DNA of 64,000 nucleotides, taken from positions 1,240,001 through 1,304,000 of the forward strand of contig OZ220734.1 of the NCBI GenBank assembly GCA_965116945.1, read 5' to 3'. This DNA is from Plut-88900 sp965116945. Its GTDB lineage: Bacteria > Chloroflexota > Dehalococcoidia > Plut-88900. A program made the position numbers and the translations under genes. Every line of letters starts with the position of its first letter. The stretch's first letter is position 1. Shown here in pieces: positions 16,698 through 25,770 of this stretch. Under the pieces are notes generated by a model. It made no database searches. It saw nothing but the letters and a program-made list of their open reading frames with translations, and had not been told where the DNA came from.

Positions 16698-17948
16698 ATG
16701 AAAAGCTATTCCCTATTCAATTTAATCCGGCATTCCTTCAGCCACCACGAGAATTGGCCGCGTGTGTGGCGCAGCCCGCAGCCGAAGGAGAACTACGACG
16801 TCGTGATAGTCGGGGCGGGGGGGCACGGGCTGGCGACTGCCTACTACCTGGCAAAGAACCACGGTGTCACCAACGTGGCTGTTGTAGAGAAGGGATACCT
16901 GGGTGGGGGGAGTGTCGGGCGCAATACTACTATAGTGCGCTCCAACTACCTTTGGGACGAGACCTCATTCCTCTACGAACACGCGATGAAGCTGTGGGAA
17001 GGGCTGAGCCAGGAACTCAACTTCAACCTGATGTTCAGCCAGAGGGGAGTTCTCAACCTCTGCCACAATTTGCAGGAGCTCAGGGATACGGCGCGTCGGG
17101 TGAATTCCAATAAGCTTAACGGCATAGATGCGGAGCTGCTGGATACGCGACAGGTGGCGGAGATAGTGCCGATACTGAATACCTCTCCCGACATTCGGTA
17201 CCCAGTGCTCGGAGCTTCTTACCAGAAACGTGGTGGGACGGCCCGTCACGACGCGGTGGCATGGGGGTACGCCCGGGCCGCCGACTCGCGAGGGGTGGAT
17301 ATCATCCAGCATTGCGAGGTGACGGGCATACGTGTTGAGAATGGGCAGGTCGCGGGTGTGGACACTACGCGTGGAGTGATAAAGGCTGACAAGGTTGCCC
17401 TGGCGGTGGCGGGCAATACAACTGTACTGGCGGACATGGCCGGGATCCGACTCCCGATTTCTACACACCCACTGCAGGCCCTGGTGTCGGAGCCGATAAA
17501 ACCGATAATCGACTCAGTGGTGATGTCCAACGCTGTCCACGCCTATGTGAGCCAGACCGACAAGGGAGAGCTGATCATTGGCGCTGGCATCGACTCCTAT
17601 AACGGCTATGGGATGCGGGGCAGCTATGCGGTGGTTGAGGAGACGATAGAGGCGGTGGTAGAGATGTTCCCGATATTCAGCCGGCTGCGCCTTTTAAGGC
17701 ACTGGGGTGGGGCCGTGGACATTTGCCCCGACGCCAGTCCTATTATCGGCAAGACTCCGGTCAGGGGGTTGTACGTGAATTGCGGGTGGGGTACGGGCGG
17801 CTTCAAGTCGACGCCGGGGTCGGGGTGGGTGTATGCCCACACGATAGCCAACGATCAGCCCCACGAGTTGAACGCACCCTTTACCCTGGACCGGTTCGTC
17901 ACAGGTGAACTAATTGACGAACATGGGGCGGCGGCGGTAGCACACTGA
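16698..17948 (+). CDS. soxB: Sarcosine oxidase beta subunit
   Basis: A 416-aa flavoprotein subunit of heterotetrameric sarcosine oxidase, which demethylates sarcosine to glycine with transfer of the C1 unit to tetrahydrofolate. The Rossmann FAD motif is VVIVGAGGHGLATAYYLA (residues 35-52). The TARHDAVAWGYARAA block contains His184, which matches the histidine covalently bound to FMN in this family. The C-terminal YVNCGWGTGGFKSTPGSG motif is typical. It is first in the soxB-soxD-soxA-soxG-metF operon. Confidence 0.95.
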   Translation: MKSYSLFNLIRHSFSHHENWPRVWRSPQPKENYDVVIVGAGGHGLATAYYLAKNHGVTNVAVVEKGYLGGGSVGRNTTIVRSNYLWDETSFLYEHAMKLWEGLSQELNFNLMFSQRGVLNLCHNLQELRDTARRVNSNKLNGIDAELLDTRQVAEIVPILNTSPDIRYPVLGASYQKRGGTARHDAVAWGYARAADSRGVDIIQHCEVTGIRVENGQVAGVDTTRGVIKADKVALAVAGNTTVLADMAGIRLPISTHPLQALVSEPIKPIIDSVVMSNAVHAYVSQTDKGELIIGAGIDSYNGYGMRGSYAVVEETIEAVVEMFPIFSRLRLLRHWGGAVDICPDASPIIGKTPVRGLYVNCGWGTGGFKSTPGSGWVYAHTIANDQPHELNAPFTLDRFVTGELIDEHGAAAVAH

Positions 17949-17960
17949 TCGGCGAAAAAG

Positions 17961-18248
17961 ATGCTGTACATCGAATGTCCATACTGCGGGCCCCGAGAGG
18001 AGACGGAATTCTCCTATGGTGGTGAGGCACATATTACCCGACCCCTGACGCCAGACAGCATGTCGGACGGGGAGTGGGCGGACTACCTTTTCGGGCAGAC
18101 GAACACCAGTGGGCTGTATCGGGAGCGGTGGGTGCATACTGCCGGATGCAGGCGCTGGTTCAATGCCGAGAGGGATACCGTCACCTATGAATTCAAGTCG
18201 ATTTACAAGGCCGGAGAGAGGCCTCCAGGGTCGGGGGGTGAGGGGTAG
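17961..18248 (+). CDS. soxD: Sarcosine oxidase delta subunit
   Basis: A small zinc-binding subunit of 95 aa. Cys6 and Cys9 in CPYCGPR, His59 and Cys63 in WVHTAGCRRWF occupy exactly the positions of the zinc ligands known for this family. GGEAHITRP is also conserved. It lies 12 nt after soxB and its stop is 1 nt before the soxA ATG. Confidence 0.95.
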   Translation: MLYIECPYCGPREETEFSYGGEAHITRPLTPDSMSDGEWADYLFGQTNTSGLYRERWVHTAGCRRWFNAERDTVTYEFKSIYKAGERPPGSGGEG

Positions 18249-18249
18249 G

Positions 18250-21200
18250 ATGCCGAGAAAGGGACAGAAGTTCCGTCTGCAGTCCGGGGGCCGGGTGGAC
18301 CGAAGCAAGCCGTTGAAGTTCACTTTCAACGGTCGTGAGTATGGCGGCTACGAAGGCGACACCGCGGCGTCGGCGCTGCTTGCGAATGGGGTCCACCTGG
18401 TGGGTCGGAGCTTCAAGTATCACAGACCCAGGGGCATTGTCGGGTCGGGGCTGGAGGAGCCAAACGCTTTGTTACAGGTCGGGACGGGGGCCCGGACAAC
18501 CCCCAATCTGCGGGCCACTGAAGTTCAGCTCACTGACGGTATGGTCCTGAAGAGTGTGAACTGCTGGCCCAGCGCCAACCGGGACATTGCGGCGTTCAAC
18601 AGCAAACTGGCCCGGTTTCTTCCGCCCGGGTTCTACTACAAGACCTTCATGTGGCCCCGCAGCTTGTGGAAGACCTATGAAGGGTTCATACGCAGGATAG
18701 CGGGTCTTGGCGAGTCGCCGCGGGAACCCGACCCCGACATATACGACCGGATGAATGTTCACTGCGACGTGCTGGTTGTCGGGGGTGGTCCTGCGGGGCT
18801 AGCCGCTGCGCTGGAGGCTGGGGCCACGGGTGCGCGGGTCATCCTGGCGGACGATGGCCCGGAACTCGGGGGGCGGCTGTTGTCAGAGAGGCACGCCATC
18901 GACGGGTTGCCGGCCATGGACTGGGTGGAAGATGCGGAACGCCGTCTTTCGGAGATGGAAGAAGTGAAGCTGATGCCTCGGAGTTCGGTGTTCGGGTACT
19001 ACGACCATAACTTCCTGACCATTGTGCAGACCTTTACGCCCGAGCAGGCAGCCTCTCATCCCCACCACCCGAACAAGAGAATCTGGCGAGTCAGGGCCAA
19101 GCAGGTTGTGCTGGCCACCGGCGCCTTCGAGAGGCCGCTTATATTTCCGAACAACGATGTGCCGGGGGTGATGCTCGCCTCTGCAGTTTCAAGTTACGTA
19201 AACCGTTACGGAGCCCTGCCGGGACGGAAGGCGGTCCTGTTCGCCAACAACGACAATGCATACCGGGCGGCGTTAGACCTGGCCAAGGCGGGTGCGGAAA
19301 TCAAGGCGGTCATAGACCTCAGGGCGAATCCCCAGGGTGATCTGCCGACCAAGGTTCGGGACCTTGAGATTAGGGTGATGGGTGGACACGCTGTGGTAGA
19401 TGTGAAAGGTGTGAAGAGGGTCAAGGGCGTGGTGGCGATGGCGCTGAATGAAAAGGGCGATCGCGTGCGAGAAGGGACGGAGAACATTGACTGTGACCTA
19501 CTGGCCGTATCCGGGGGTTGGAACCCGGCTGTCCACCTGCATTCGCAGTCGGGGGGGAGAGCGAGATTTGACGAGGGTCTGGGGACATTCGTGCCCGGGG
19601 AATCAGTGCAGAGGGAGCGAAGCGTGGGGGCGTGCGCGGGTACTTTCGACCTGGCCTCCTGCATAGGCGGGGGGCTTTCGGCGGGCGCAGAGGCGGCTCG
19701 GGAGACGGGGTTCGGGGATGGGGTGGTGAAGGGTCCAGTCCCGGCTACCGATGAGTTTGTCGAGGAGCCTGCCAAGACTGTTTGGCTGGCGCCATCTCGC
19801 AAAGACCCGATTCACGAACACAAGCAGTTCATAGACTTGCAGGAAGACGTGAGTGCGGGGGACGTGGCACTGGCGGCGAAAGAGGGTTACGACTCCGTGC
19901 CGCTGCTGAACCGGTATACGACGCTTGGTTTCGGGACCGACCAAGGGAAGATGGGCAACGTCATTGGGGCGGGTGTGCTGGCCGAGTTCCTGGGCAAGGA
20001 CATCACCGAGGTGGGAAGCGTCACCTTCAGGCAGCCCTATGCTCCCGTTACCTTTGGGGCGATTGCGGGGGGGGAGGTGGGGGAGATGCTGGACCCGGTA
20101 CGGAAGACAGCGATGCATCCATGGCATGTAAAGCAGGGAGCCCTATTTGAAAACGTGGGTCAGTGGAAGAGGCCGTGGTATTACCCGGAGGCCGGGGAGT
20201 CGATGCAGGAAACGCTGGACAGGGAGTGCCTGGCCGCACGGCATGCAGTCTCGATCCTGGACCAGTCTACGCTGGGTAAGATCGACGTACGGGGCCCGGA
20301 TGCGGCCGAGTTCCTAAACCGGATGTATTCGAATAACTGGCTAAAGCTGGGTGAGGGTCGGGCGAGGTATGGGCTCATGCTCGGGGAAGACGGGATGGTG
20401 ATGGACGACGGCGTCTCTTCCCGCCTTGCCCCGGACCGCTTTCACATGTTCACCACCACGGGCGGCGCGGCAAACGTGATGGCCTGGCTGGAGCAGTGGC
20501 TCCAGACCGAATGGCCGGAACAGAAGGTATATCTCACATCCACGACGGACCAGTGGGCGACGATGTCAGTGGTCGGGCCGAAGGCACGAGACACGGTTGC
20601 CAAGGTGTGCAGCGACATCGACTTCTCCCAAGACGGTTTCAAGTTCCTGTCGTTCCAGGAAGGGACCGTGGCCGGGGTTCCAGCCCGGATCTATCGAATC
20701 AGCTTCAGCGGGGAGCTAACATTTGAGATAAACGTGCCGGCAGACTATGGGCTGCACGTCTGGGAGTCGGTGATGGAGGCGGGGGAGGAGTTCGGGATCA
20801 CGCCCTATGGCACGGAGAGCATGCACGTGCTCCGTGCAGAGAAGGCATTCATAATCGTGGGGCAGGACACGGACGGAACTGTGACCCCCAGCGACCTGGG
20901 GTTGGACTGGCTGGTGTCGGGGCGGAAGGACTTCCTGGGGAAGAGGTCGTTGAGCAGGCCCGACATCGTGAGAGAGGACCGCAAGCAACTTGTAGGGCTG
21001 AAGGCGGAGTACCCGGTGCGGATGATCCCGGACGGGTCTCAGATAGTGGAAGACCCTCGAGGGCAGATACCGATCAAGATGATAGGCCACGTGACTTCCA
21101 GTTACCAAAGCGCAACGCTGGGCCACCCGATCGCGCTGGCACTTGTGAAGGGGGGTCGGGCGCGGATAGGGCAACGGGTGTACATACCCCTGCATGACGG

Positions 21201-21270
21201 TAATTCGATAACGGCAAGGGTCACGGACCCGGTATTCTATGATCCTGATAACGAGCGTCAGAATGTCTAA
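18250..21270 (+). CDS. soxA: Sarcosine oxidase alpha subunit
   Basis: The large subunit, 1006 aa. The N-terminal ferredoxin-like domain contains the GREYGGYEGDTAASALLANG and KYHRPRGI motifs. An NAD-binding Rossmann motif follows (VLVVGGGPAGLAAALEAG, about residues 175-192). The C-terminal third is a GcvT-like folate-binding aminomethyltransferase domain that receives the methyl group. The ATG at 18250 follows the soxD stop by one base; the longer open frame overlaps soxD and is rejected. Confidence 0.95.
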   Translation: MPRKGQKFRLQSGGRVDRSKPLKFTFNGREYGGYEGDTAASALLANGVHLVGRSFKYHRPRGIVGSGLEEPNALLQVGTGARTTPNLRATEVQLTDGMVLKSVNCWPSANRDIAAFNSKLARFLPPGFYYKTFMWPRSLWKTYEGFIRRIAGLGESPREPDPDIYDRMNVHCDVLVVGGGPAGLAAALEAGATGARVILADDGPELGGRLLSERHAIDGLPAMDWVEDAERRLSEMEEVKLMPRSSVFGYYDHNFLTIVQTFTPEQAASHPHHPNKRIWRVRAKQVVLATGAFERPLIFPNNDVPGVMLASAVSSYVNRYGALPGRKAVLFANNDNAYRAALDLAKAGAEIKAVIDLRANPQGDLPTKVRDLEIRVMGGHAVVDVKGVKRVKGVVAMALNEKGDRVREGTENIDCDLLAVSGGWNPAVHLHSQSGGRARFDEGLGTFVPGESVQRERSVGACAGTFDLASCIGGGLSAGAEAARETGFGDGVVKGPVPATDEFVEEPAKTVWLAPSRKDPIHEHKQFIDLQEDVSAGDVALAAKEGYDSVPLLNRYTTLGFGTDQGKMGNVIGAGVLAEFLGKDITEVGSVTFRQPYAPVTFGAIAGGEVGEMLDPVRKTAMHPWHVKQGALFENVGQWKRPWYYPEAGESMQETLDRECLAARHAVSILDQSTLGKIDVRGPDAAEFLNRMYSNNWLKLGEGRARYGLMLGEDGMVMDDGVSSRLAPDRFHMFTTTGGAANVMAWLEQWLQTEWPEQKVYLTSTTDQWATMSVVGPKARDTVAKVCSDIDFSQDGFKFLSFQEGTVAGVPARIYRISFSGELTFEINVPADYGLHVWESVMEAGEEFGITPYGTESMHVLRAEKAFIIVGQDTDGTVTPSDLGLDWLVSGRKDFLGKRSLSRPDIVREDRKQLVGLKAEYPVRMIPDGSQIVEDPRGQIPIKMIGHVTSSYQSATLGHPIALALVKGGRARIGQRVYIPLHDGNSITARVTDPVFYDPDNERQNV

Positions 21271-21883
21271 CGAGACCCTAAAATTGCGTCGGGGCTCCCC
21301 GCTCGTGGAGTTCCTGAAGGAGCACCCGCCCGTCGAGCACGATTCATCGCGTGGCGTAGAGATGTGCGAACTGGCCTTCCGGGGCCATGTGAACCTGAGG
21401 GGAAGCACGTCAGAAATGGGATTCCTCACGGCTGCAGCAGGGGCACTGTGGTCTCGTATTCCCAGGGAGCCAAACACAGTTACGCGGAGTGGAGAAAAGA
21501 CCATAGCATGGCTGGGACCAGATGAATGGCTTGTGATAGTACCTCCGGATGAGAAGGAAGGGTTAGCGGAGATGTTGGAGAGGGCTTTGGCTGGGCTACA
21601 TATCGCTGTGAACGACATATCAAGCGGGCAGACGATCATACGGTTGCGTGGGTCCCGTGCACGGGACTTGTTGAACAAGGGGTGCCCGCTGGACCTTCAT
21701 CCTCGGGTGTTTGGAGTAGGGCAGTGCGCCCAGAGCCATATCGCCAAGTCCAATGCGTTGATAATCCAGGTTGACGATGAGCCAACCTATGACATCATAG
21801 TGAGGCGGAGTTTCGCTGATTACCTGGCCCGATGGCTGCTGCATTCGGGCATGGAGTACGACATCGCTGTGGTATCCGGCTAG
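21263..21883 (+). CDS. soxG: Sarcosine oxidase gamma subunit
   Basis: A 206-aa protein related to the GcvT folate-binding fold, with WLGPDEWLVI and the ISSGQTIIRLRGSRARDLLNKGCPLDLHP region that mark SoxG. The ATG at 21263 overlaps the last 8 bases of soxA, indicating translational coupling. The sox complement (B, D, A, G) is complete. Confidence 0.92.
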   Translation: MSNETLKLRRGSPLVEFLKEHPPVEHDSSRGVEMCELAFRGHVNLRGSTSEMGFLTAAAGALWSRIPREPNTVTRSGEKTIAWLGPDEWLVIVPPDEKEGLAEMLERALAGLHIAVNDISSGQTIIRLRGSRARDLLNKGCPLDLHPRVFGVGQCAQSHIAKSNALIIQVDDEPTYDIIVRRSFADYLARWLLHSGMEYDIAVVSG

Positions 21884-21910
21884 GAAAGGGAGAGGGGCCC
21901 AGAGGCCCGT

Positions 21911-22777
21911 ATGAAGATAATCGACATACTTGCCGAGCGGGCCACACTCTCCTTCGAATTCTTCCCTCCAAAAACAGACGCCGGAATCGAATCCCTGTTC
22001 CGGGCCATTGGCCGACTCAAGACTCACGCGCCCGACTTCGTATCGGTGACGTACGGGGCGGGGGGTTCGACGAAGGCGCTGACCGAAGAGCTGGCGGTAC
22101 GGATCAAGGACCAGGAGGAATTGCTGGTGATGGCCCACGTTACATGCTCTGCGCAGTCAAGGGATGAGATCCACCAGGTGCTGGAGCGCTACGAGGAGAG
22201 GGGAATCGAGAACGTCATTGCGTTGCGGGGCGATCCGCCCTTAGGTGAAGGAGTGTTCTCGGCGCGGCAGGATGGGTTTGGTCATGCCACGGACCTGCTC
22301 GGGCATATAAAGGGCAATTTCAGCTTTGGTCGGGCGGCGGCATGCTATCCAGAGGGCCATTCTGAGGCCCCGGACCTGAGGACGGACATCGAGTACGTGA
22401 AGCAGAAGGTGGACGAGGGGGCGGAGTTCCTGATAACCCAGCTCTTCTACGACAACGCGGACTTTTACAGATTCAGGGAGATGGCCAGGGCCTCGGGGGT
22501 GGGCGTGCCGATCGTGGCGGGGGTGCTGCCGATCCTGAGCGGGCCACAGATACGTAGGTTCACGGCACTGTGCGGGGCGTCGATACCCAGGGAGATAGAT
22601 GAGCGGCTGGAGGGGTTGGGGGAGGATGACGAGGCGGTGCGGGAGCTGGGGGTTGAGATCGCGACCCGGCAGATTGCGGACCTGAGGGAGAACGGTGTGG
22701 ATGGAATTCACTTCTATGCCCTGAACCGGTCTTACTCGATTGGGAAGATATTGGGGAATTTGGGGGAGGGGGCATAA
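21911..22777 (+). CDS. metF: Methylenetetrahydrofolate reductase
   Basis: A 288-aa TIM-barrel flavoenzyme reducing 5,10-methylene-THF to 5-methyl-THF. FEFFPPKT (residues 15-22, catalytic Glu), VTYGAGGSTK, the ALRGDPP motif and FLITQLFYDN are present. It lies 27 nt after soxG, so the product of sarcosine oxidation (methylene-THF) is handed to MetF for methyl-THF and methionine synthesis. Confidence 0.95.
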   Translation: MKIIDILAERATLSFEFFPPKTDAGIESLFRAIGRLKTHAPDFVSVTYGAGGSTKALTEELAVRIKDQEELLVMAHVTCSAQSRDEIHQVLERYEERGIENVIALRGDPPLGEGVFSARQDGFGHATDLLGHIKGNFSFGRAAACYPEGHSEAPDLRTDIEYVKQKVDEGAEFLITQLFYDNADFYRFREMARASGVGVPIVAGVLPILSGPQIRRFTALCGASIPREIDERLEGLGEDDEAVRELGVEIATRQIADLRENGVDGIHFYALNRSYSIGKILGNLGEGA

Positions 22778-22821
22778 CGGGGTTGGTCTTACATGAAGGA
22801 GCGGCGGATGTGGGCCTCCCC

Positions 22822-22855
22822 CCGCTCATACTTCGAGTCGCCTCAGCATGAGCGG
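22822..22855. repeat. Interspersed repeat family A, copy 6
   Basis: 8-bp arms CCGCTCAT/ATGAGCGG between convergent metF and RNase D genes. Confidence 0.75.
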
Positions 22856-22872
22856 CCCCACACCGGGGATGG

Positions 22873-22894
22873 ATTCCGGCTCGGGGGCCGGAAT
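22873..22894. repeat. Interspersed repeat family B, copy 4 (GGATTCCGGC subtype)
   Basis: ATTCCGGC/GCCGGAAT perfect 8-bp arms followed by GACG. The same subtype occurs inside mnmG at 46915-46936. Confidence 0.75.
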
Positions 22895-22929
22895 GACGTA
22901 CGGGAATGATGGTTTGGTTAATGTGAAGC

Positions 22930-24087
22930 TCAGCCGGTGGAGTGGAGGCGTTTTATGGTGTGGCGGAGGGAGTCGGCGAATTGGGAGGCTTGCCAGCGGC
23001 GTACGTCGGGGGAGTCGAGTTCCTGGGCGAGGGTGGAGGGGGCGCGGGCGAGTCGGTCGAGGCTGTCGGCGGGCCAGATCAGGGACTGGTCAAGGGACAA
23101 GCGTTTTCCGTGGGCCGTGCGCCATGCTTTCAGTTGCTTCATGTTGGCCATCTGCTCGTGGGAGGGTCTGGGGGGAGAGGGCTTGCGGAAGTCCCTTCGC
23201 TCCACGGGCCTGGACGCCCTGCCCTGCGCAACCGCCCTGGCTATGGCCTTGCCGTATCGCCGCACCCCGTAAGCGCCGATACCAGGTACGGTCTTGAGGT
23301 CAACCGTCGGGTCCTGGGCTATGGCGACGAGGGCGCGGTCGGGCATTACGCGGAATGTGGGGCGGCCGATCTTCAGGGCGGCGGACTCCCGAAAGACGGC
23401 CAGCTCCGGAGGATAGCCAGGCCCCGGAGGATAGCCACCATCCAGAGTGGCGTTGCCCTTGATGGATATGAAGGACTTCTCAGGGGGGTCGGGTGGGGAG
23501 TAGCGGATGTCCTCGAATCGGCGGCACTCTTCCTCTACCCATTGGGAGCGGCCGAGGGCGTCGGTGCGGAGGACGAGCTCGTCCATGAGGGGTTTCAGGT
23601 GGAGGACATCGGAGGCAGCGTATTGGAGGGCCTCCTCGGAGAGGGGTCGGAGGCTCCAGTCGGCGCGCTGGAGCCGTTTATCTTTAGCCAGCGTAAGCCC
23701 GATTACCTCCTCGGCCACATTGCCGAGGCCCAACTTCTCCAGGCCGAGGAAGCGGGCTCCGATGGATGTGTCGTAGAGGTTGACTATACGGAGTCCCCAC
23801 TCCTTGTCGAGGGTCCGGATGTCGTTGTCGCCGCTATGGAGGATCTTCTTGATAGATGGGTCCTGGAGGATGGTGGCCAGGGCCTCGGGGGTGTCCACGG
23901 CCAGGGGGTCGATGAGGTAACAGCCGGTATCCGTGGCTAGCTGGATGAGGCAGACACGATCAGGATAGCGGAAGAAGCCGTTGGATTCGGTATCCACGCT
24001 GACGAAGGGGCTGCGCAGGACTTCGTCGGTGACACGCTGTAGGGCGTCGGGGTCTGCGACGTATTGGATGTCGGGGCCAGGCGGCAT
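22930..24087 (-). CDS. rnd: Ribonuclease D (DEDDy 3'-5' exonuclease with HRDC domain)
   Basis: A 3'-5' exoribonuclease of 385 aa for tRNA and stable RNA maturation. The DEDD residues are visible: the DTES motif (Exo I), HSGDNDIRTL (Exo II) and YAASDVLHL (Exo III, with the y-type Tyr and Asp). An HRDC domain follows, including VPGIGAYGVRRYG. The start is placed at the ATG at 24087; the frame runs further upstream, but that part is Pro/Arg-rich and lacks similarity. It is convergent with metF and downstream of the P-loop kinase gene. Confidence 0.88.
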   Translation of the reverse strand: MPPGPDIQYVADPDALQRVTDEVLRSPFVSVDTESNGFFRYPDRVCLIQLATDTGCYLIDPLAVDTPEALATILQDPSIKKILHSGDNDIRTLDKEWGLRIVNLYDTSIGARFLGLEKLGLGNVAEEVIGLTLAKDKRLQRADWSLRPLSEEALQYAASDVLHLKPLMDELVLRTDALGRSQWVEEECRRFEDIRYSPPDPPEKSFISIKGNATLDGGYPPGPGYPPELAVFRESAALKIGRPTFRVMPDRALVAIAQDPTVDLKTVPGIGAYGVRRYGKAIARAVAQGRASRPVERRDFRKPSPPRPSHEQMANMKQLKAWRTAHGKRLSLDQSLIWPADSLDRLARAPSTLAQELDSPDVRRWQASQFADSLRHTIKRLHSTG

Positions 24088-24166
24088 AGCAGCAATTCTA
24101 GGGCATGGCGCAATACCCGTGCTTTCGGTGAGGGGCGGGGCGCGGCAGAGGCCCGATCTTCGGGGG

Positions 24167-24760
24167 TCAGGAAGCATGGGCGGTTCCGTTCGTGGACTTG
24201 GTCACGGACTGCAGCCAGCGGTCAGTTTCCTCGGGGGAGCGCAGGTGGACCAGCTCCAGGTGCGAGTATTCCGGTTTGGCGAGGGCCGAGGGTACGGTCT
24301 TGCGACGGAGCCAGTGAGTTTGGAGCGCCCTGAGGAAGATTGATTGGCGGGAAAAGAAGTGATGTAACAGGGTCTCCCGGTTGCCGTTCCACAGTTCTTG
24401 ACGCTGGAGACTCTGGCGAAGGGTGCGGCGCAGCAGCCTCCACATGACCAGGGTTATCGGGTAGTCGAGCCAAACAAGGGTACGGCCACTGGCCCAAGCG
24501 ATGTCCCGGGCGACAGAGTAGTTGCCGTCGGCGACCCAGGAATCGCCTTTGAGGGCGTTGGCGAGTTGAGACCTGAATTCGTCAGCGGGGGTCTCGGTCC
24601 AGTCGGGGCCGTGGTGGAGGGCGTCGAGCTCCACATGGGGGAGTTTGAGGAGGTCGGAGAGGCGTTTGGACAGCTCGGTCTTGCCTGCGCCGACGGTGCC
24701 GACGATGAGGAGTCGGGTGGGGATTGAGGGTTTTTCGGTCGAGTTTTGGGATGTTGTCAT
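24167..24760 (-). CDS. P-loop nucleoside-kinase-like protein (adenylate kinase/FlaR-type)
   Basis: A 197-aa P-loop protein: Walker A GTVGAGKTELSKRL near residue 20, followed by LPHVELDALHHGP, the GNYSVARD motif and TLVWLDYPITLVMWRLLRRT, which together define the adenylate-kinase-like DNA-topology modulation (FlaR) group. Actual substrates in this group are poorly defined. The ATG at 24760 is preferred because AAGGAAGG lies just upstream. The gene ends 79 nt before the RNase D start. Confidence 0.75.
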   Translation of the reverse strand: MTTSQNSTEKPSIPTRLLIVGTVGAGKTELSKRLSDLLKLPHVELDALHHGPDWTETPADEFRSQLANALKGDSWVADGNYSVARDIAWASGRTLVWLDYPITLVMWRLLRRTLRQSLQRQELWNGNRETLLHHFFSRQSIFLRALQTHWLRRKTVPSALAKPEYSHLELVHLRSPEETDRWLQSVTKSTNGTAHAS

Positions 24761-25019
24761 AAACCTTCCTTTGATTGATAGTTGATTGAAGATTGATTGG
24801 ACTCGTAGCTGTTTTGATTGAACAACGCCTAGAAGGGATTGCGAGGGATTTCGCATGGCGCAAGGGGGCGGGTTTTTGATTGTTTTGCGGTTTCAGGCAC
24901 GGCTTTGATTGTTTAAGGGACGGGAGGGTAGGAACCCTCACCCCCTTGATCCCCCTCTCCCCCCGTATCGAGGTACGGGGCAGGCTTAGGGCCTTCAAGG
25001 GAGAGGGGGAGAGAAGAAC

Positions 25020-25059
25020 AGAGGCAGAGGCTGTAGCTTCAGCTACAGCCTCTGCCTCT
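25020..25059. repeat. Perfect 19-bp inverted repeat with 2-nt centre
   Basis: AGAGGCAGAGGCTGTAGCT at 25020-25038 is followed by TC and its exact reverse complement at 25041-25059. This is a very stable hairpin with no T-tract on either side, inside a purine/pyrimidine-biased repeat cluster. Confidence 0.8.
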
Positions 25060-25723
25060 AGTTCAATACTGGAGAGAGGGGAAGGGATGAGGGCAAAGAA
25101 GGGGGAGAGGGTGATGGAAGGTCTGATAGATTTGCGCAGGAAGTCGGCGACGCCTGTACCGATGCGGGGTGTCCGCCCCAAGGGACGGTTCTCATCGGCG
25201 TCGATTCTGCGACAGCCCCATACTTCCGAGAGGATGTGGACGAGACGCGAGAAGCTCTCGCTCTGGGGCGGTCTCGACCACCAGAAGTGCTCTACCACCC
25301 CTAGGGATGGGAGCGGGGACCCGTGACCGGCGTTCGTAGACCGGAGCTTGCCGATGGTGACGACGGTGGAATCCTTAGCCTTTGTTTTGAGTCGGCGCTC
25401 ATCCGACTGTTCGGACTGGCCGGCAAGGTCTATGCCGGGGGAGTCCGAGAAGGGCCCGAAAGCCCAAGAGGGCGCTGTGGCCCGGGGGAGCAACTTGTCG
25501 CCGTGCTCCTGAGCGTCGCCTGAGGGGGCGATACCCTTGCGCCCTATGAGTGGGGCGCGCACTTGGCAAGGGCCCTTGAACAGGGCATGCCGTGATTTGT
25601 CGGGGGACCTTCCAAACATGGGGCGGGACGGTGATTGATCGCTGCGAAGGCGGAGACGCTCGGCCTTTGGGCAGCGCTTGATGTGGGTGTTGAGCAGGGA
25701 AGGACTGGGGAGGAGACCCCACC

Positions 25724-25770
25724 CATTCCGCTCTTGAGACCCTTCGACTATGCTCAGGGCGAGCGGAATG
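25724..25770. repeat. Interspersed repeat family A, copy 7
   Basis: Perfect 10-bp arms CATTCCGCTC/GAGCGGAATG around the CCTTCGACTATGCTCAGG core. Confidence 0.8.

Noticed and set aside
18109..18249. Longer N-terminus for soxA
   Set aside because: It overlaps soxD in another frame and is unlike the family; the ATG at 18250 directly follows the soxD stop.
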